From Clostridia bacterium (GTDB lineage: Bacteria; Bacillota; Clostridia; Oscillospirales; Acutalibacteraceae): a stretch of DNA of 38,752 nucleotides. Shown piece after piece: positions 1 through 7,856 of the stretch. Each line of letters starts with the position of its first letter. The first letter of the stretch is position 1. The stretch spans positions 1-38,752 of the forward strand of contig JAFPLH010000099.1 in assembly GCA_017402845.1 (NCBI GenBank), given 5' to 3'. Under the pieces are notes generated by a model. That model ran no database searches, was not told the DNA's origin, and was given only the letters and a program-made list of their open reading frames with translations. Both the position numbers and the translations under genes were made by a program.

Positions 1-85
1 ATAAAAGCCCACAATACTATCTATCACATACATTAATTTCAATGCACTGTATTTAATTTTCAGCTTACTGTGAATAACAAGCCGT

Positions 86-1813
86 TTATTTTTGAGTTTC
101 CCCGTTATCAGCAACGAAGGTTACATCTACCTTAAACACCGATCTGTTGCTTCCGGCTGTCGCAGGTCTGAGTATCGTCAGAGTAACTGTATCTCCGGGA
201 GAGTACTTTCCCATTTCAGAAAACAAGCTCTGAAAATTATTGGTCTGCACACCGTTTATAGCGGTAATGACGTCTCCTACTTTTACATCTGTTCCTTTAA
301 GCGGACTATCGTCTGTTATATTTCTTATTGAAACACCGCTTGAAGTTTCTGTTGAAAAGTATGATGATACATAATTTGAGACCTCAATACCCAATCTTAC
401 TCTGTTTGCAACATAACCGAAAGAAATAAGATCGTTTGATATCTCGATTGCCGTATTCGAGGGAATTGCAAAACCCATGCCCTCATACTCTGTGTTTACC
501 ACTTTTATGGTATTTATACCCATAACCTGACCGGCACTGTTAAGCAAAGGACCTCCGGAGTTACCGGGGTTTATTGCAGCGTCGGTTTGAATATAATTTA
601 CAAGCTTGTTTGAAGATACTGTTCTGTTCAGTGCAGAAACGCAGCCTCTTGTAAGAGAGTGTGAGTACTCAACGCCGCCCGGACTTCCAACTGCAATTGC
701 GTCTTGACCTACCTCTATCTGATCGGAATTTACAAAGCGTGCAGGTGTTAATCCGGTTTCATCTATCTTGACAATTGCAAGATCTGTTCTTATATCAAAG
801 CCTACAACCGTTGCGGCATACGATTTGCCCTCAGACGTAATGATCTCAACTCCGACACCTTTTGAATCGTTTATAACATGACTGTTAGTTAAAATATAAC
901 CGTCCTCTGAAACAATTATTCCCGAACCTGTACCGTCTTTTGTTTTCTCGTCTCCGACCTCACCTTTGTATACTACAATGTTTACAACAGACGCTTCTAC
1001 CTGTCTGAATGCATTACGTGCCGTATAATCACCGGAATCAATATTTTTCGGCTGATCCTCTGCTACAATTGCTTTTGCGTCAGGATCAATGACTGTTTCT
1101 GCATCCGGTGCGGATTTTATATCAGAAATATCCGGCTTAGGTAATTCATCCGTGATATCGGAATCAATATCCGGTGCCGGCTTATTATCTTTGTCATCAC
1201 TGTCGTTGCCAAAGTCGGGCAAACCGAAGGCACCGAAATCATAACCGTAATCTGTATCGAGCCACTTTGAGATATCGCCGCCGAACGCACCGTCACTTGT
1301 GTATTCACGATAACACTCAAATACAAACAATCCCAGGAAAATCACACACAAACTCGTAATTACTATCAGATACGCCTTTACTCCCGGACTCAGCGGCTGT
1401 TTGGGAACAGCCCTTTTAACTGCTGCGCCTCTCGTATAGTCGGTAACATATCCGCCTGACGAATACGGATTCTGAACCTGCGAATAAGCGTTTCCACTAA
1501 CTGCCTGCTGCTGCGGTATAGGTATATTCTGAGCCGGCTGAGCAGTCTGCTGTACTGCTTCTTCTTTGTCAGGCAAAGATTTTGAAAGACTCGCACCGTC
1601 AACAACCGTTTCTGTATCTTGTGTTTCTTGTGTGTTTGGTGTATCCGGTATATTTGACATATCTCCGCTTTGAGCTGTATTTTCTGAGAGAATCTGCATA
1701 CCACCGTTTAATTCTCTGTCAATTTTCTCGGAAAGCTGTTCTTTTCTGTTGTCGAGCGTCAGCGGCTGAGAAGTGTTGTTTTCCGGTTCGTCAAAAAAAT
1801 CATTTTCATTCAT
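86..1813 (-). CDS. htrA: Membrane-anchored HtrA/DegP-type serine protease with PDZ domain
   Basis: A 575-residue protein. Residues 1-145 are a low-complexity cytoplasmic stretch rich in Q, N, S, E and P. A single membrane segment lies at about 147-168, then an Asp/Pro-rich linker to about 260. The trypsin-like domain (about 265-465) shows His312 (TNSHV), Asp344 (RTDLAIV) and Ser419 (PGNSGGP), the complete triad. One PDZ domain lies at about 472-565. The topology places the protease outside the membrane, as in HtrA proteins that degrade misfolded exported proteins. The start ATG follows GTGAGGGG. It lies 77 bp downstream of the sensor kinase on the same strand with no terminator visible, so a regulator-kinase-htrA operon is likely, recalling the known CssRS-HtrA link in Bacillus; that functional link is inference. 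The N-terminal tail is longer than usual for the family. Confidence 0.93.
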   Translation of the reverse strand: MNENDFFDEPENNTSQPLTLDNRKEQLSEKIDRELNGGMQILSENTAQSGDMSNIPDTPNTQETQDTETVVDGASLSKSLPDKEEAVQQTAQPAQNIPIPQQQAVSGNAYSQVQNPYSSGGYVTDYTRGAAVKRAVPKQPLSPGVKAYLIVITSLCVIFLGLFVFECYREYTSDGAFGGDISKWLDTDYGYDFGAFGLPDFGNDSDDKDNKPAPDIDSDITDELPKPDISDIKSAPDAETVIDPDAKAIVAEDQPKNIDSGDYTARNAFRQVEASVVNIVVYKGEVGDEKTKDGTGSGIIVSEDGYILTNSHVINDSKGVGVEIITSEGKSYAATVVGFDIRTDLAIVKIDETGLTPARFVNSDQIEVGQDAIAVGSPGGVEYSHSLTRGCVSALNRTVSSNKLVNYIQTDAAINPGNSGGPLLNSAGQVMGINTIKVVNTEYEGMGFAIPSNTAIEISNDLISFGYVANRVRLGIEVSNYVSSYFSTETSSGVSIRNITDDSPLKGTDVKVGDVITAINGVQTNNFQSLFSEMGKYSPGDTVTLTILRPATAGSNRSVFKVDVTFVADNGETQK

Positions 1814-1890
1814 ATTATCCCCTCACTTTCTGTTGTTAAGGCAATACCGCAAATGAACATGCAGGCTAATTTTCGGCTTACGTGCTTAAA

Positions 1891-3369
1891 TTACTTCAAG
1901 CTGCGTTTTTTGTCTGTTGAGCTTTTCTTTGGCAGTCTGAACTTAAATCGTGTATATTTGCCTTCTTCACTTTCGGCAGAAATTTCGCCCTCATGAAGTC
2001 TGATAATTGTTTTTACAATATAGAGTCCTAAGCCCATACCATTTTTATCCACACTTCGAGATTTATCCGTCTTATAAAATCTGTCGAAAATATAGCCTAT
2101 CTGTTCGGGCGGAATACCTGGGCCGGTATTTGTTATAGACACCCATACATCGCTGTTTTTGTCTTCAATATCAACGTCTATTCTACCGCCCACATTTGTA
2201 AACTTTGTAGCATTCTCAACAAGATTATACACTACCTGATGTATCATATCGGAGTCACCCTCTATATACAGCGGCGGATTATCTTCAAGACCGCGAATCT
2301 CTATCCTTCGTTCCTCTATTTTCTGTTCAAATGTCAGGAATGTAGTCAGTACCGTTTCAGAGATATTAAACTTTCTCTTTACCATTTTCAGCTCGCCGCT
2401 GTCTATCCTCGAAAGTGCGAGCATAGATGTAACAAGCCTTGAAAGTCTTTTCACCTCTACCGTTACAATATTGAGGTAGTAATTCTCTCTTTCTCTCGGA
2501 ATAGTACCGTCAAGAATACCGTCTATAAACCCTGCAATAGTAGTCATTGGCGTTTTAAGCTCATGTGACACATTTGCAATAAAGCTTCTTCTCATGCCCT
2601 CAGAAGCCGCCAGAGAGTCTGCCATTGTATTAAAGGCTCTTGCAAGCTCACCTATTTCGTCGTTGCCGTTTGCCTTTACTCTGATAGAAAAATCTCCGTT
2701 ACCGAAAGCCTTCGCCGCCTTTGCCATTTGTACAAGCGGCTTTGTAAGCTGATAAGAGAATACTCCTACAAAACTGAAGATCAAAGCAAATATTACTATT
2801 CCTGCCGAACAGAATATTTTTACGATAGTAACAACATACTCCGTATAATGAGAGGCGCTGCTTGTGACAAAAACTGTTCCGATAGGCTCTATGCCCGATT
2901 CGGTAACGCCCTGAACAGGCACGCCCACTACATAATATTTTTCGCTGTAAAATCCTGCTAAATCTGATCTTTCGTATATAGTATCTACCATAGCAAGCTT
3001 TACAAATTCTTCGCTTATTGCTGTATTCTTATCTATACCAACGGAATTATCGGAATACAAAACGATATTGCCCTGCTTGTCAGTGATAAGTATGTCAGAG
3101 TTAAGTCCTGCGGATAGTGTACCCATAGTTAGTCTGATTATTTCTCCTCCTGTTTCACCGAACGAGATCTCCCCCGCACCTATTTCTGCGTGTTCGCTCA
3201 CCGCCGAGGAAATTGTAACCGCATTTTTTTGCAGAGTTTCCCAGCGTTCGGTCTGCCAGTTCTGCGTTGTGAAAAACACTATCATAACTCCGAGAATAGT
3301 AAAGCCTATCAGTATAACGAGCATGCTTATATACAGATATTTTTTAAATATAGTCTGTCTTTTTTTCAT
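1891..3369 (-). CDS. Membrane sensor histidine kinase (HAMP, HisKA, HATPase)
   Basis: A 492-residue kinase with membrane segments at about 12-33 and 180-205 flanking an extracytoplasmic sensor of about 145 residues. A HAMP linker spans about 205-255, and the HisKA box FIANVSHELKTP carries the phosphoacceptor His269. The ATPase N box (NLVENATKF, about 382-390) and G boxes (NTGPGIP; GMGLGL) follow. I start at the ATG 8 bp after the regulator's stop codon, because the protein then begins MKKRQTIF directly before the first helix. An in-frame TTG at 3414 would add 15 residues and overlap the regulator gene. It would phosphorylate the response regulator encoded just upstream. The signal is unknown; coupling to htrA suggests envelope stress. 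Confidence 0.93.
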   Translation of the reverse strand: MKKRQTIFKKYLYISMLVILIGFTILGVMIVFFTTQNWQTERWETLQKNAVTISSAVSEHAEIGAGEISFGETGGEIIRLTMGTLSAGLNSDILITDKQGNIVLYSDNSVGIDKNTAISEEFVKLAMVDTIYERSDLAGFYSEKYYVVGVPVQGVTESGIEPIGTVFVTSSASHYTEYVVTIVKIFCSAGIVIFALIFSFVGVFSYQLTKPLVQMAKAAKAFGNGDFSIRVKANGNDEIGELARAFNTMADSLAASEGMRRSFIANVSHELKTPMTTIAGFIDGILDGTIPRERENYYLNIVTVEVKRLSRLVTSMLALSRIDSGELKMVKRKFNISETVLTTFLTFEQKIEERRIEIRGLEDNPPLYIEGDSDMIHQVVYNLVENATKFTNVGGRIDVDIEDKNSDVWVSITNTGPGIPPEQIGYIFDRFYKTDKSRSVDKNGMGLGLYIVKTIIRLHEGEISAESEEGKYTRFKFRLPKKSSTDKKRSLK

Positions 3370-3376
3370 AGCATTA

Positions 3377-4087
3377 TCAAGCCGGACGACCGCCGTCAGT
3401 CTCCTTGACTTCAAATTTATAGCCTACGCCCCATACAGTTTTAAGCACCCATTTGTCAGAAACGCCCTCAAGCTTTTCTCTCAAGCGCTTAATATGAACG
3501 TCAACCGTTCTCGAATCGCCGTAATAATCAAAGCCCCATACCTCGTCAAGAAGCTGATCTCTTGTAAAAACTCTGTTCGGGTTGCTTGCAAGATGATAAA
3601 TAAGCTCCATTTCCTTTGGCGGAGTGTCTATCTGCTTGCCGTCGACTCTGAGCTCATAATTTGTAAGGTTAATTGAAAGCTTATCCCACTTTACCTCTTT
3701 TATGGGCATAGAGCTTGGCTGTCCTGTTCGTCTGAGTACCGCACGTATACGTGCAACAACTACTTTTGATTCAAACGGCTTTGTAATATAGTCGTCCGCA
3801 CCGAGCTCCAGACCGAGTACCGTATCAAATGTTTCTCCCTTTGCTGTTATCATTATGATCGGGCACTGTGACTGTTTTCTGATCTCTCTGCACACCTGCC
3901 AGCCGTCAAGACCGGGCAGCATAATATCAAGCAATACAAAATCGGGGCGTTCAGTCTCAAAAAGTCTTAATGCGTCGTTTCCGGTATTTGCAATAACCAC
4001 TTGAAAATCTTCTTTTTCCAAATACAATCTTAATATTTCGCAAATATTGGTATCATCATCTACAACCATTATTTTTCCTGCGCTCAT
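3377..4087 (-). CDS. OmpR/PhoB-family response regulator
   Basis: A 236-residue two-domain regulator. The receiver domain (1-120) has acidic-pocket residues Asp10-Asp12, phosphoacceptor Asp54 (LLDIMLPG), Thr81 and Lys103. The C-terminal winged helix (about 135-230) has the recognition region RTVDVHIKRLREKL. The start ATG follows a strong AAAGGAGG site. It is the first gene of the presumed operon with the kinase and htrA. The 112 bp upstream contain a TATAAT-like box at 4123-4128 but no good -35 box at the usual distance, so I do not call a promoter. Confidence 0.95.
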   Translation of the reverse strand: MSAGKIMVVDDDTNICEILRLYLEKEDFQVVIANTGNDALRLFETERPDFVLLDIMLPGLDGWQVCREIRKQSQCPIIMITAKGETFDTVLGLELGADDYITKPFESKVVVARIRAVLRRTGQPSSMPIKEVKWDKLSINLTNYELRVDGKQIDTPPKEMELIYHLASNPNRVFTRDQLLDEVWGFDYYGDSRTVDVHIKRLREKLEGVSDKWVLKTVWGVGYKFEVKETDGGRPA

Positions 4088-4199
4088 ATTTATCTTCCTC
4101 CTTTAAACTGTCCTTTAGGCAAATTATAAATTATCATAAGGCTTATATGGTGAACAAATTAATAATAATACATTACCAAATTGGGAAAGTTCAGAACAA

Positions 4200-4724
4200 T
4201 TACAGCTCCTCGCCCATTGCCAAGGAATAATTTCTGTACCGTTCTACTCCGGACACATCAGCTATCACCTCAATAAAGGGCGGTACAAAAAATTGCTGTT
4301 CTTCACTTTCAAGCTCTATCTCCAGAGTTGCTTTTTCCTGACAAAAAGCATATATGTCAACCTCAAGCGTCAGACCTTTATAATCAAAGCAGCACCGAGT
4401 TTTGTTTATTGCTCTTGATCCTTCTGCTTTAAGCTTTGAAAGACTAACATATTCCTCATAAGAGATCTGTTTTTCATCTTCAAATCTTGTTAGTCCGGTA
4501 ATATCTTCTTTATGAGTTTTAAAGTAAATGCAATCTCCGTTTTCATATCTTCTTGATCGTATTCTGTTGCCGTCAAACTCTCCTGTCTGCGAGATGTATA
4601 TTTGTTCTATATATGATTCGCTGTAATTCTCCATTTTTTTAAGCTGACTCATATCCGGCATTTTTATTAACAGCTTTCTTTCTATTTCTACCGGTTTTCC
4701 GTCTATGGTTATATTTTTAGCCAT
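4200..4724 (-). CDS. CYTH-domain protein (triphosphate tunnel metalloenzyme family)
   Basis: A 174-residue protein. Residues 13-17 read EIERK, the ExExK signature of CYTH domains, and further basic and acidic residues alternate on predicted strands (RIRSRRY, YFKTHKE, DVDIYA, LEIELE), as expected for the eight-stranded tunnel that binds triphosphates and divalent metal. Known family members include class IV adenylate cyclases, thiamine triphosphatases and inorganic triphosphatases; the sequence alone does not decide which. The N terminus carries about a dozen residues before the motif, a little more than in bare CYTH proteins. The start ATG follows GAGGTG. It begins 25 bp after lexA ends on the same strand and is probably cotranscribed with it. 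Confidence 0.85.
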   Translation of the reverse strand: MAKNITIDGKPVEIERKLLIKMPDMSQLKKMENYSESYIEQIYISQTGEFDGNRIRSRRYENGDCIYFKTHKEDITGLTRFEDEKQISYEEYVSLSKLKAEGSRAINKTRCCFDYKGLTLEVDIYAFCQEKATLEIELESEEQQFFVPPFIEVIADVSGVERYRNYSLAMGEEL

Positions 4725-4749
4725 TTTTTCACCTCAAATGGGTATCTTA

Positions 4750-5349
4750 TCACTCGTAGTTTCTCACCAAAGTAACAACCTTACCCAGTATTTGCACGTT
4801 ATCTGAGATTATCGGCTCATACAATGGATTTTCGGGCTGAAGTCTGATACTGTCTTTTTCCTTATAAAAGCGTTTGACCGTTGCTTCATCTCCGATAAGT
4901 GCGACAACTATATCTCCGTTTTCCGCAACAGACTGACTAACGAATACCACCGCATCACCGTTTAATATACCGGCATTTATCATGCTGTCGCCCTTGACCT
5001 TCAGAGCAAACAGCTCTCTGCCCCGCTTTATACTTTCGTCAACGGTTATATAACCTAAATAATCCTGATACGCATAAATCGGCACACCTGCCGTCACAGT
5101 ACCGATTATAGGTACTGCCGCTGCCTTCGGCGGGTTATCTTCACGCATAACCCTGATAGCCCGTGTACAGCCTGACTGCCTGTTGATAAGACCTAACTTT
5201 TCAAGAGAATTCAAGTGTGCGTGTACTGTCGAAGTAGACTTAAAGCCCGTTGCCTCGCATATCTCTCTTACAGACGGCGGTACACCGTCATCTATTCTTC
5301 CGATAAGATAATCATATACTTTTTGCTGACTTTTCGTTAATTTCGGCAT
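4750..5349 (-). CDS. lexA: LexA SOS repressor
   Basis: A 199-residue protein with an N-terminal winged helix (1-65; recognition segment TSTVHAHLNSLEKLG) and an S24 autoprotease domain. The self-cleavage site is Ala87-Gly88 (TVTAGVP), with catalytic Ser122 (KGDSM) and Lys159 (EATVKRF). I use the ATG at 5349, preceded by AGGTG at six bases; the GTG at 5358 overlaps that ribosome binding site. LexA represses DNA-damage genes until RecA filaments trigger cleavage. It has its own extended -10 promoter. I see no GAAC-N4-GTTC box, the usual Gram-positive operator, in its leader, so autoregulation is not evident from the sequence. Confidence 0.96.
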   Translation of the reverse strand: MPKLTKSQQKVYDYLIGRIDDGVPPSVREICEATGFKSTSTVHAHLNSLEKLGLINRQSGCTRAIRVMREDNPPKAAAVPIIGTVTAGVPIYAYQDYLGYITVDESIKRGRELFALKVKGDSMINAGILNGDAVVFVSQSVAENGDIVVALIGDEATVKRFYKEKDSIRLQPENPLYEPIISDNVQILGKVVTLVRNYE

Positions 5350-5378
5350 AATTGTCACCTCACAGTACAGTTAATATT

Positions 5379-5407
5379 ATTATATCACACTCCTTTTAAA
5401 AAATCAA
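5379..5407 (-). promoter_or_regulatory. Sigma-A promoter of lexA
   Basis: On the minus strand TTGATT, 17 bases, TATAAT, with TG one base before the -10 box (extended -10). The start would fall about 23 bp before the lexA ATG. The sequence ACAGTACAGT in the leader is a short direct repeat but not a recognised SOS box. Confidence 0.75.
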
Positions 5408-5442
5408 ATAAAAACAGCCGGCATAAAAAAGCTATGTCGGCT
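5405..5442 (-). terminator. Intrinsic terminator after the CpXC gene
   Basis: AGCCGACAT pairs with ATGCCGGCT across a 9-base loop (one G-U pair), followed on the minus strand by GTTTTTATTT. It starts 18 bp after the stop codon and overlaps the lexA -35 box. Confidence 0.8.
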
Positions 5443-5460
5443 GAGATCATCAATATTTTA

Positions 5461-6132
5461 TTACGACTCGTTCTTTTTCTTATAGATATACAGCACGTTT
5501 CTTGCCCAATCGCTGTTTATGAGTACAAATTTACGTCCTGTATCTTCTTTGAACTGTGCAGCGATCTCTGCGCTCTTTTTATATATTGCGACCCTTGTTG
5601 TCTGCACATAGATCTGGTTTTCCTCTCCGACAAAGAAAGTAAATCCGATAGTCCCGTCTTTTTCGCTGTACTTAGAGAAATATCCGCCCTTAACAGTATC
5701 GCCCGTACGTTTTGACACAACATCATAGAGCGCTACTTTAGCTATCTCCATAGCACAGTCATCAAAACCTGAATCAAATATATGTACCTTTTCTTTAAAC
5801 TCATTAAACGATCCTGCAAGACGTCTTGTAATATCGTTGAGTCCTTCATATGCAAACTCTTTTTCGAGTTTCTCGTCAACTGCGCTTGTTCTGTCTATTT
5901 CAGGTATATAGAATACCATGAACTTCTTATCCATATCATTGTAGAGAACCGGATAATTCAGCATTGCTTCATGTCCGCAGTTTTGACACTTAAAGCGGAA
6001 CAATTCTCCGCTTAACATTTTTTCTTTAATTGCTTTTCCGTCGGTTGAACCGTTTATGGTTTTATATACCGTTACATTGTTTTCATAATTACATGACGGA
6101 CACGATACAGTTTTCATTTCCGTACTTGACAT
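5461..6132 (-). CDS. CpXC-domain zinc-ribbon protein
   Basis: A 223-residue soluble protein. Cys11-Pro-Ser-Cys14 and Cys49-Gln-Asn-Cys52 form the pair of CxxC knuckles of the CpXC domain (about 1-125), a family without a proven biochemical role. The remainder (about 130-223) is mixed alpha/beta with no motif I recognise. The start ATG follows AGGGAGTG. The gene is monocistronic between its own extended -10 promoter and a terminator. Its roughly 125-base leader carries one of the repeated GGCAATACCGCAC motifs described in the findings. Confidence 0.8.
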   Translation of the reverse strand: MSSTEMKTVSCPSCNYENNVTVYKTINGSTDGKAIKEKMLSGELFRFKCQNCGHEAMLNYPVLYNDMDKKFMVFYIPEIDRTSAVDEKLEKEFAYEGLNDITRRLAGSFNEFKEKVHIFDSGFDDCAMEIAKVALYDVVSKRTGDTVKGGYFSKYSEKDGTIGFTFFVGEENQIYVQTTRVAIYKKSAEIAAQFKEDTGRKFVLINSDWARNVLYIYKKKNES

Positions 6133-6213
6133 AATTTTGTCACTCCCTGTAAATATTAATAATACAGCTTCAAGCCCTCAAAGACATAACCACACCTGTT
6201 CGGCGCTGTCTTA

Positions 6214-6226
6214 GTGCGGTATTGCC
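6214..6226 (-). repeat. Copy of the GGCARYACCGCAC leader repeat
   Basis: Minus strand GGCAATACCGCAC, about 30 bases after the predicted start of the CpXC transcript. It is followed by AAGACA, which can pair with TGTCTT about 20 bases on. The same motif family occurs at 1840, 28944-28957, 29875, 31377 and 31485. Confidence 0.6.
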
Positions 6227-6262
6227 TATCAAAATCGGGTTTTGAACACCGTGTCTGCGTAT

Positions 6263-6292
6263 ATTATAGCACAAATCTTATATATTTGTATA
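6263..6292 (-). promoter_or_regulatory. Extended -10 promoter of the CpXC gene
   Basis: On the minus strand TATACA, 18 bases, TATAAT, preceded by TGC (extended -10). It predicts a leader of about 125 bases. Confidence 0.6.
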
Positions 6293-6320
6293 TAGTTATA
6301 AAAAATTAATTTTTTATATA

Positions 6321-6349
6321 TTGACCTTATCGGAAAATTTAGTTAATAT
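6321..6349 (+). promoter_or_regulatory. Sigma-A promoter of the LEA-like/MIF operon
   Basis: TTGACC, 17 bases, TAATAT; the start codon is 38 bp further on, after AAAGGAG. Confidence 0.78.
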
Positions 6350-6387
6350 ATACACATAGGATATTTTTTTATAAAGGAGTTTTTATT

Positions 6388-7269
6388 ATGAGCATTTACC
6401 AAAGCTTAAAACAAACAGTAACAACAGCTTTTGACGCTGTTGTGGACAAAACATCAACTCAGGCACAAAAAAGCAGACTTGTTACCGTAATGAAGCACGA
6501 AGAAAAAACAGCTAACTCACTTTATCTTGAAATGGGTAAGTATCTTTATAACAATCTGCGTGAGCAAATGCCCGAAGATGTTCAGGCTCTCTGCGCTCAG
6601 CTCGATGAATCAAAAGAGCGTATGGCTCGTGCGCAGCAGAGATACAGAGAGGTTATCCAGCAGGAAATGATCAACCGTGAAATTAACAAGGTTGAAGTAA
6701 AAGACGGTCTTGGAAAGCTCAAAGAGCCTATTGTTGCCAAAGCAAAGGATACCGCCGCAAAGGTAAAGGATACTGCCACAGAAACTGCCGCAAAGGTGAA
6801 AGCCTCGGCAAAGGATACCGCAGTTAAGGTTGAGGAATTTAAAGAAGCCGCTGTCGAAAAAGCCGCAGAGTACAAAGCAAAGACTCGTGTAAAGCACGAA
6901 GAAGCAGAAGCAGAGGCTGATGACAATATCCTTATATTCGATGAAAACAATGCCGATCCCATATCCGATACGATAGAAGAAGTTCCTGCACAAACTGTTA
7001 TTGAGTACGAGAGCGAACCCGAACCGGAAGCAGAAGCACAAATACCGGCAGTACCTACAGAGCCGGCAGCAGAACCTGCACCCGTACAAGAAGCTGTACC
7101 GCAGGAGTATGACCAAGAGTTTCAAAGAACTGTTCCCGTTGATATAATCAACGAAACTGAATTTGAAGAAAGCGAGCCTGTTGTAAAGCCGATAGAAAGA
7201 AGCAATCCAATTGCCCGCGCTATGAAGCTGAGAAGAATTATGACCAAGAAAGCTGAAACAGACGAGTAA
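6388..7269 (+). CDS. Helical LEA-like protein with acidic proline-rich tail, function unknown
   Basis: A 293-residue protein without signal peptide or membrane segment. Residues 1-110 are predicted helical with a conserved-looking core (RLVTVMKHEEKTANSLYLEM). Residues 115-170 are Ala/Lys repeats of the type KxKDTAxKVKxxA, an 11-residue-like periodicity seen in LEA and apolipoprotein-like amphipathic helices. Residues 171-250 are very acidic and rich in E, P and A. The C terminus is basic (MKLRRIMTKK). The start ATG follows AAAGGAG at a good distance. It shares a transcript with the MIF-type gene 18 bp downstream. I do not recognise a functional family; a cytoplasmic stress-type or envelope-associated role is only a guess from composition. 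Confidence 0.75.
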   Translation: MSIYQSLKQTVTTAFDAVVDKTSTQAQKSRLVTVMKHEEKTANSLYLEMGKYLYNNLREQMPEDVQALCAQLDESKERMARAQQRYREVIQQEMINREINKVEVKDGLGKLKEPIVAKAKDTAAKVKDTATETAAKVKASAKDTAVKVEEFKEAAVEKAAEYKAKTRVKHEEAEAEADDNILIFDENNADPISDTIEEVPAQTVIEYESEPEPEAEAQIPAVPTEPAAEPAPVQEAVPQEYDQEFQRTVPVDIINETEFEESEPVVKPIERSNPIARAMKLRRIMTKKAETDE

Positions 7270-7287
7270 TCCAAGGGGGAAAACACT

Positions 7288-7626
7288 ATGCCTTTCATTG
7301 ACTGCAAACTTAATGTAGACATTACAAAGCAGCAGGAAGCAGAACTAAAGGACGAATTTGGCAAGGCTATTTCGCTTATTCCGGGAAAAAGCGAAAGCTG
7401 GCTTATGGTAAACATTCAGCCTAAATGCAGCCTATATTTCAGAGGAAGCAACGAAGAACCTATTGCTTTTGTATCCGTTACGGTATACGGAAAACCGAAT
7501 CCGACTGCTTACGACGCTTTAACAGCACGCTTTAACACGATACTTTCACGAATTGCCGGAATAGAACAGATGTACGTAAGTTACAGTGAAACAAGCAACT
7601 TCGGTTATAACGGGAGTAATTTCTAA
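7288..7626 (+). CDS. MIF-like tautomerase-superfamily protein
   Basis: A 112-residue protein, the length of macrophage migration inhibitory factor. It begins Met-Pro, so Met removal would expose the catalytic Pro1; Lys34 (GKSESWLMV) matches the MIF active-site lysine. The segments YFRGSNEEPIAF and YVSYSETSNFGYNGSNF match the corresponding MIF regions (FGGSSEPCA, and the NVGWNNSTF end). The Cys-X-X-Cys motif of vertebrate MIF is absent, since the segment reads EPIAFVSV. Members of this family catalyse keto-enol tautomerisation of phenylpyruvate and dopachrome; the bacterial substrate is unknown. The start ATG follows AAGGGG. No signal peptide is visible. Confidence 0.85.
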   Translation: MPFIDCKLNVDITKQQEAELKDEFGKAISLIPGKSESWLMVNIQPKCSLYFRGSNEEPIAFVSVTVYGKPNPTAYDALTARFNTILSRIAGIEQMYVSYSETSNFGYNGSNF

Positions 7627-7665
7627 AGAACGAAAGCAGATCTCTTTTCAGAAGCTTTTCTTTGG

Positions 7666-7671
7666 TATAAT
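7666..7671 (+). promoter_or_regulatory. Extended -10 element before the duplicated RNA-like unit
   Basis: TGGTATAAT, a full extended -10 match, ends where the 117-bp repeat begins. No convincing -35 box is present. Copy 2 of the repeat lacks this box. Confidence 0.5.
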
Positions 7672-7787
7672 TTTCACAAAACAGGGGAGAGGGCACACAA
7701 ATACTCACTTATTCGTATTATTACAAAGCATTGTGAAAATCAAACCGAAAAAAACTAAACAAGCAAGTAATAAAACAGCGGCAGACT
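7671..7787 (+). repeat. 117-bp direct repeat, copy 1 (candidate small RNA)
   Basis: It matches copy 2 (7857-7973) at all but two positions, offset 186 bp. It holds a 9-bp inverted repeat (TTTTCACAA, 7671-7679, with TTGTGAAAA, 7732-7740) enclosing a purine block GGGGAGAGGG and an AATAC/GTATT hairpin, then an A-rich stretch and the first arm of a terminator. No ORF with a plausible ribosome binding site spans it. It is either the 3' UTR of the MIF gene or a separate small RNA starting near 7678. Confidence 0.7.
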
Positions 7788-7813
7788 GAAAAAAGTCTGC
7801 CGTTTTTTCTTTT
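7779..7813 (+). terminator. Strong intrinsic terminator after repeat copy 1
   Basis: CGGCAGACT pairs perfectly with AGTCTGCCG around a 6-base loop, followed by TTTTTTCTTTT. It ends the LEA-like/MIF transcript and any RNA from repeat copy 1. Confidence 0.88.
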
Positions 7814-7856
7814 CTGTTGTTACACCATTATTTCACAAATTTCAGAAATAAACATT

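Noticed and set aside
9..85. Possible second gene end at the window start
   Set aside because: Only 85 bases follow htrA; no ORF or terminator can be supported.
3068..3676. 202-codon plus-strand ORF antisense to the sensor kinase and regulator genes
   Set aside because: It lies opposite two genes with clear domains, has no ribosome binding site and no family resemblance; a shadow frame.
6597..7125. Two minus-strand ORFs opposite the LEA-like gene
   Set aside because: They arise because the Ala/Lys/Glu repeats read as Ser/Phe/Leu on the other strand; no ribosome binding site.
7586..7789. 67-codon plus-strand ORF across repeat copy 1
   Set aside because: Starts inside the MIF gene with no ribosome binding site and ends in the terminator stem; not coding as a whole.
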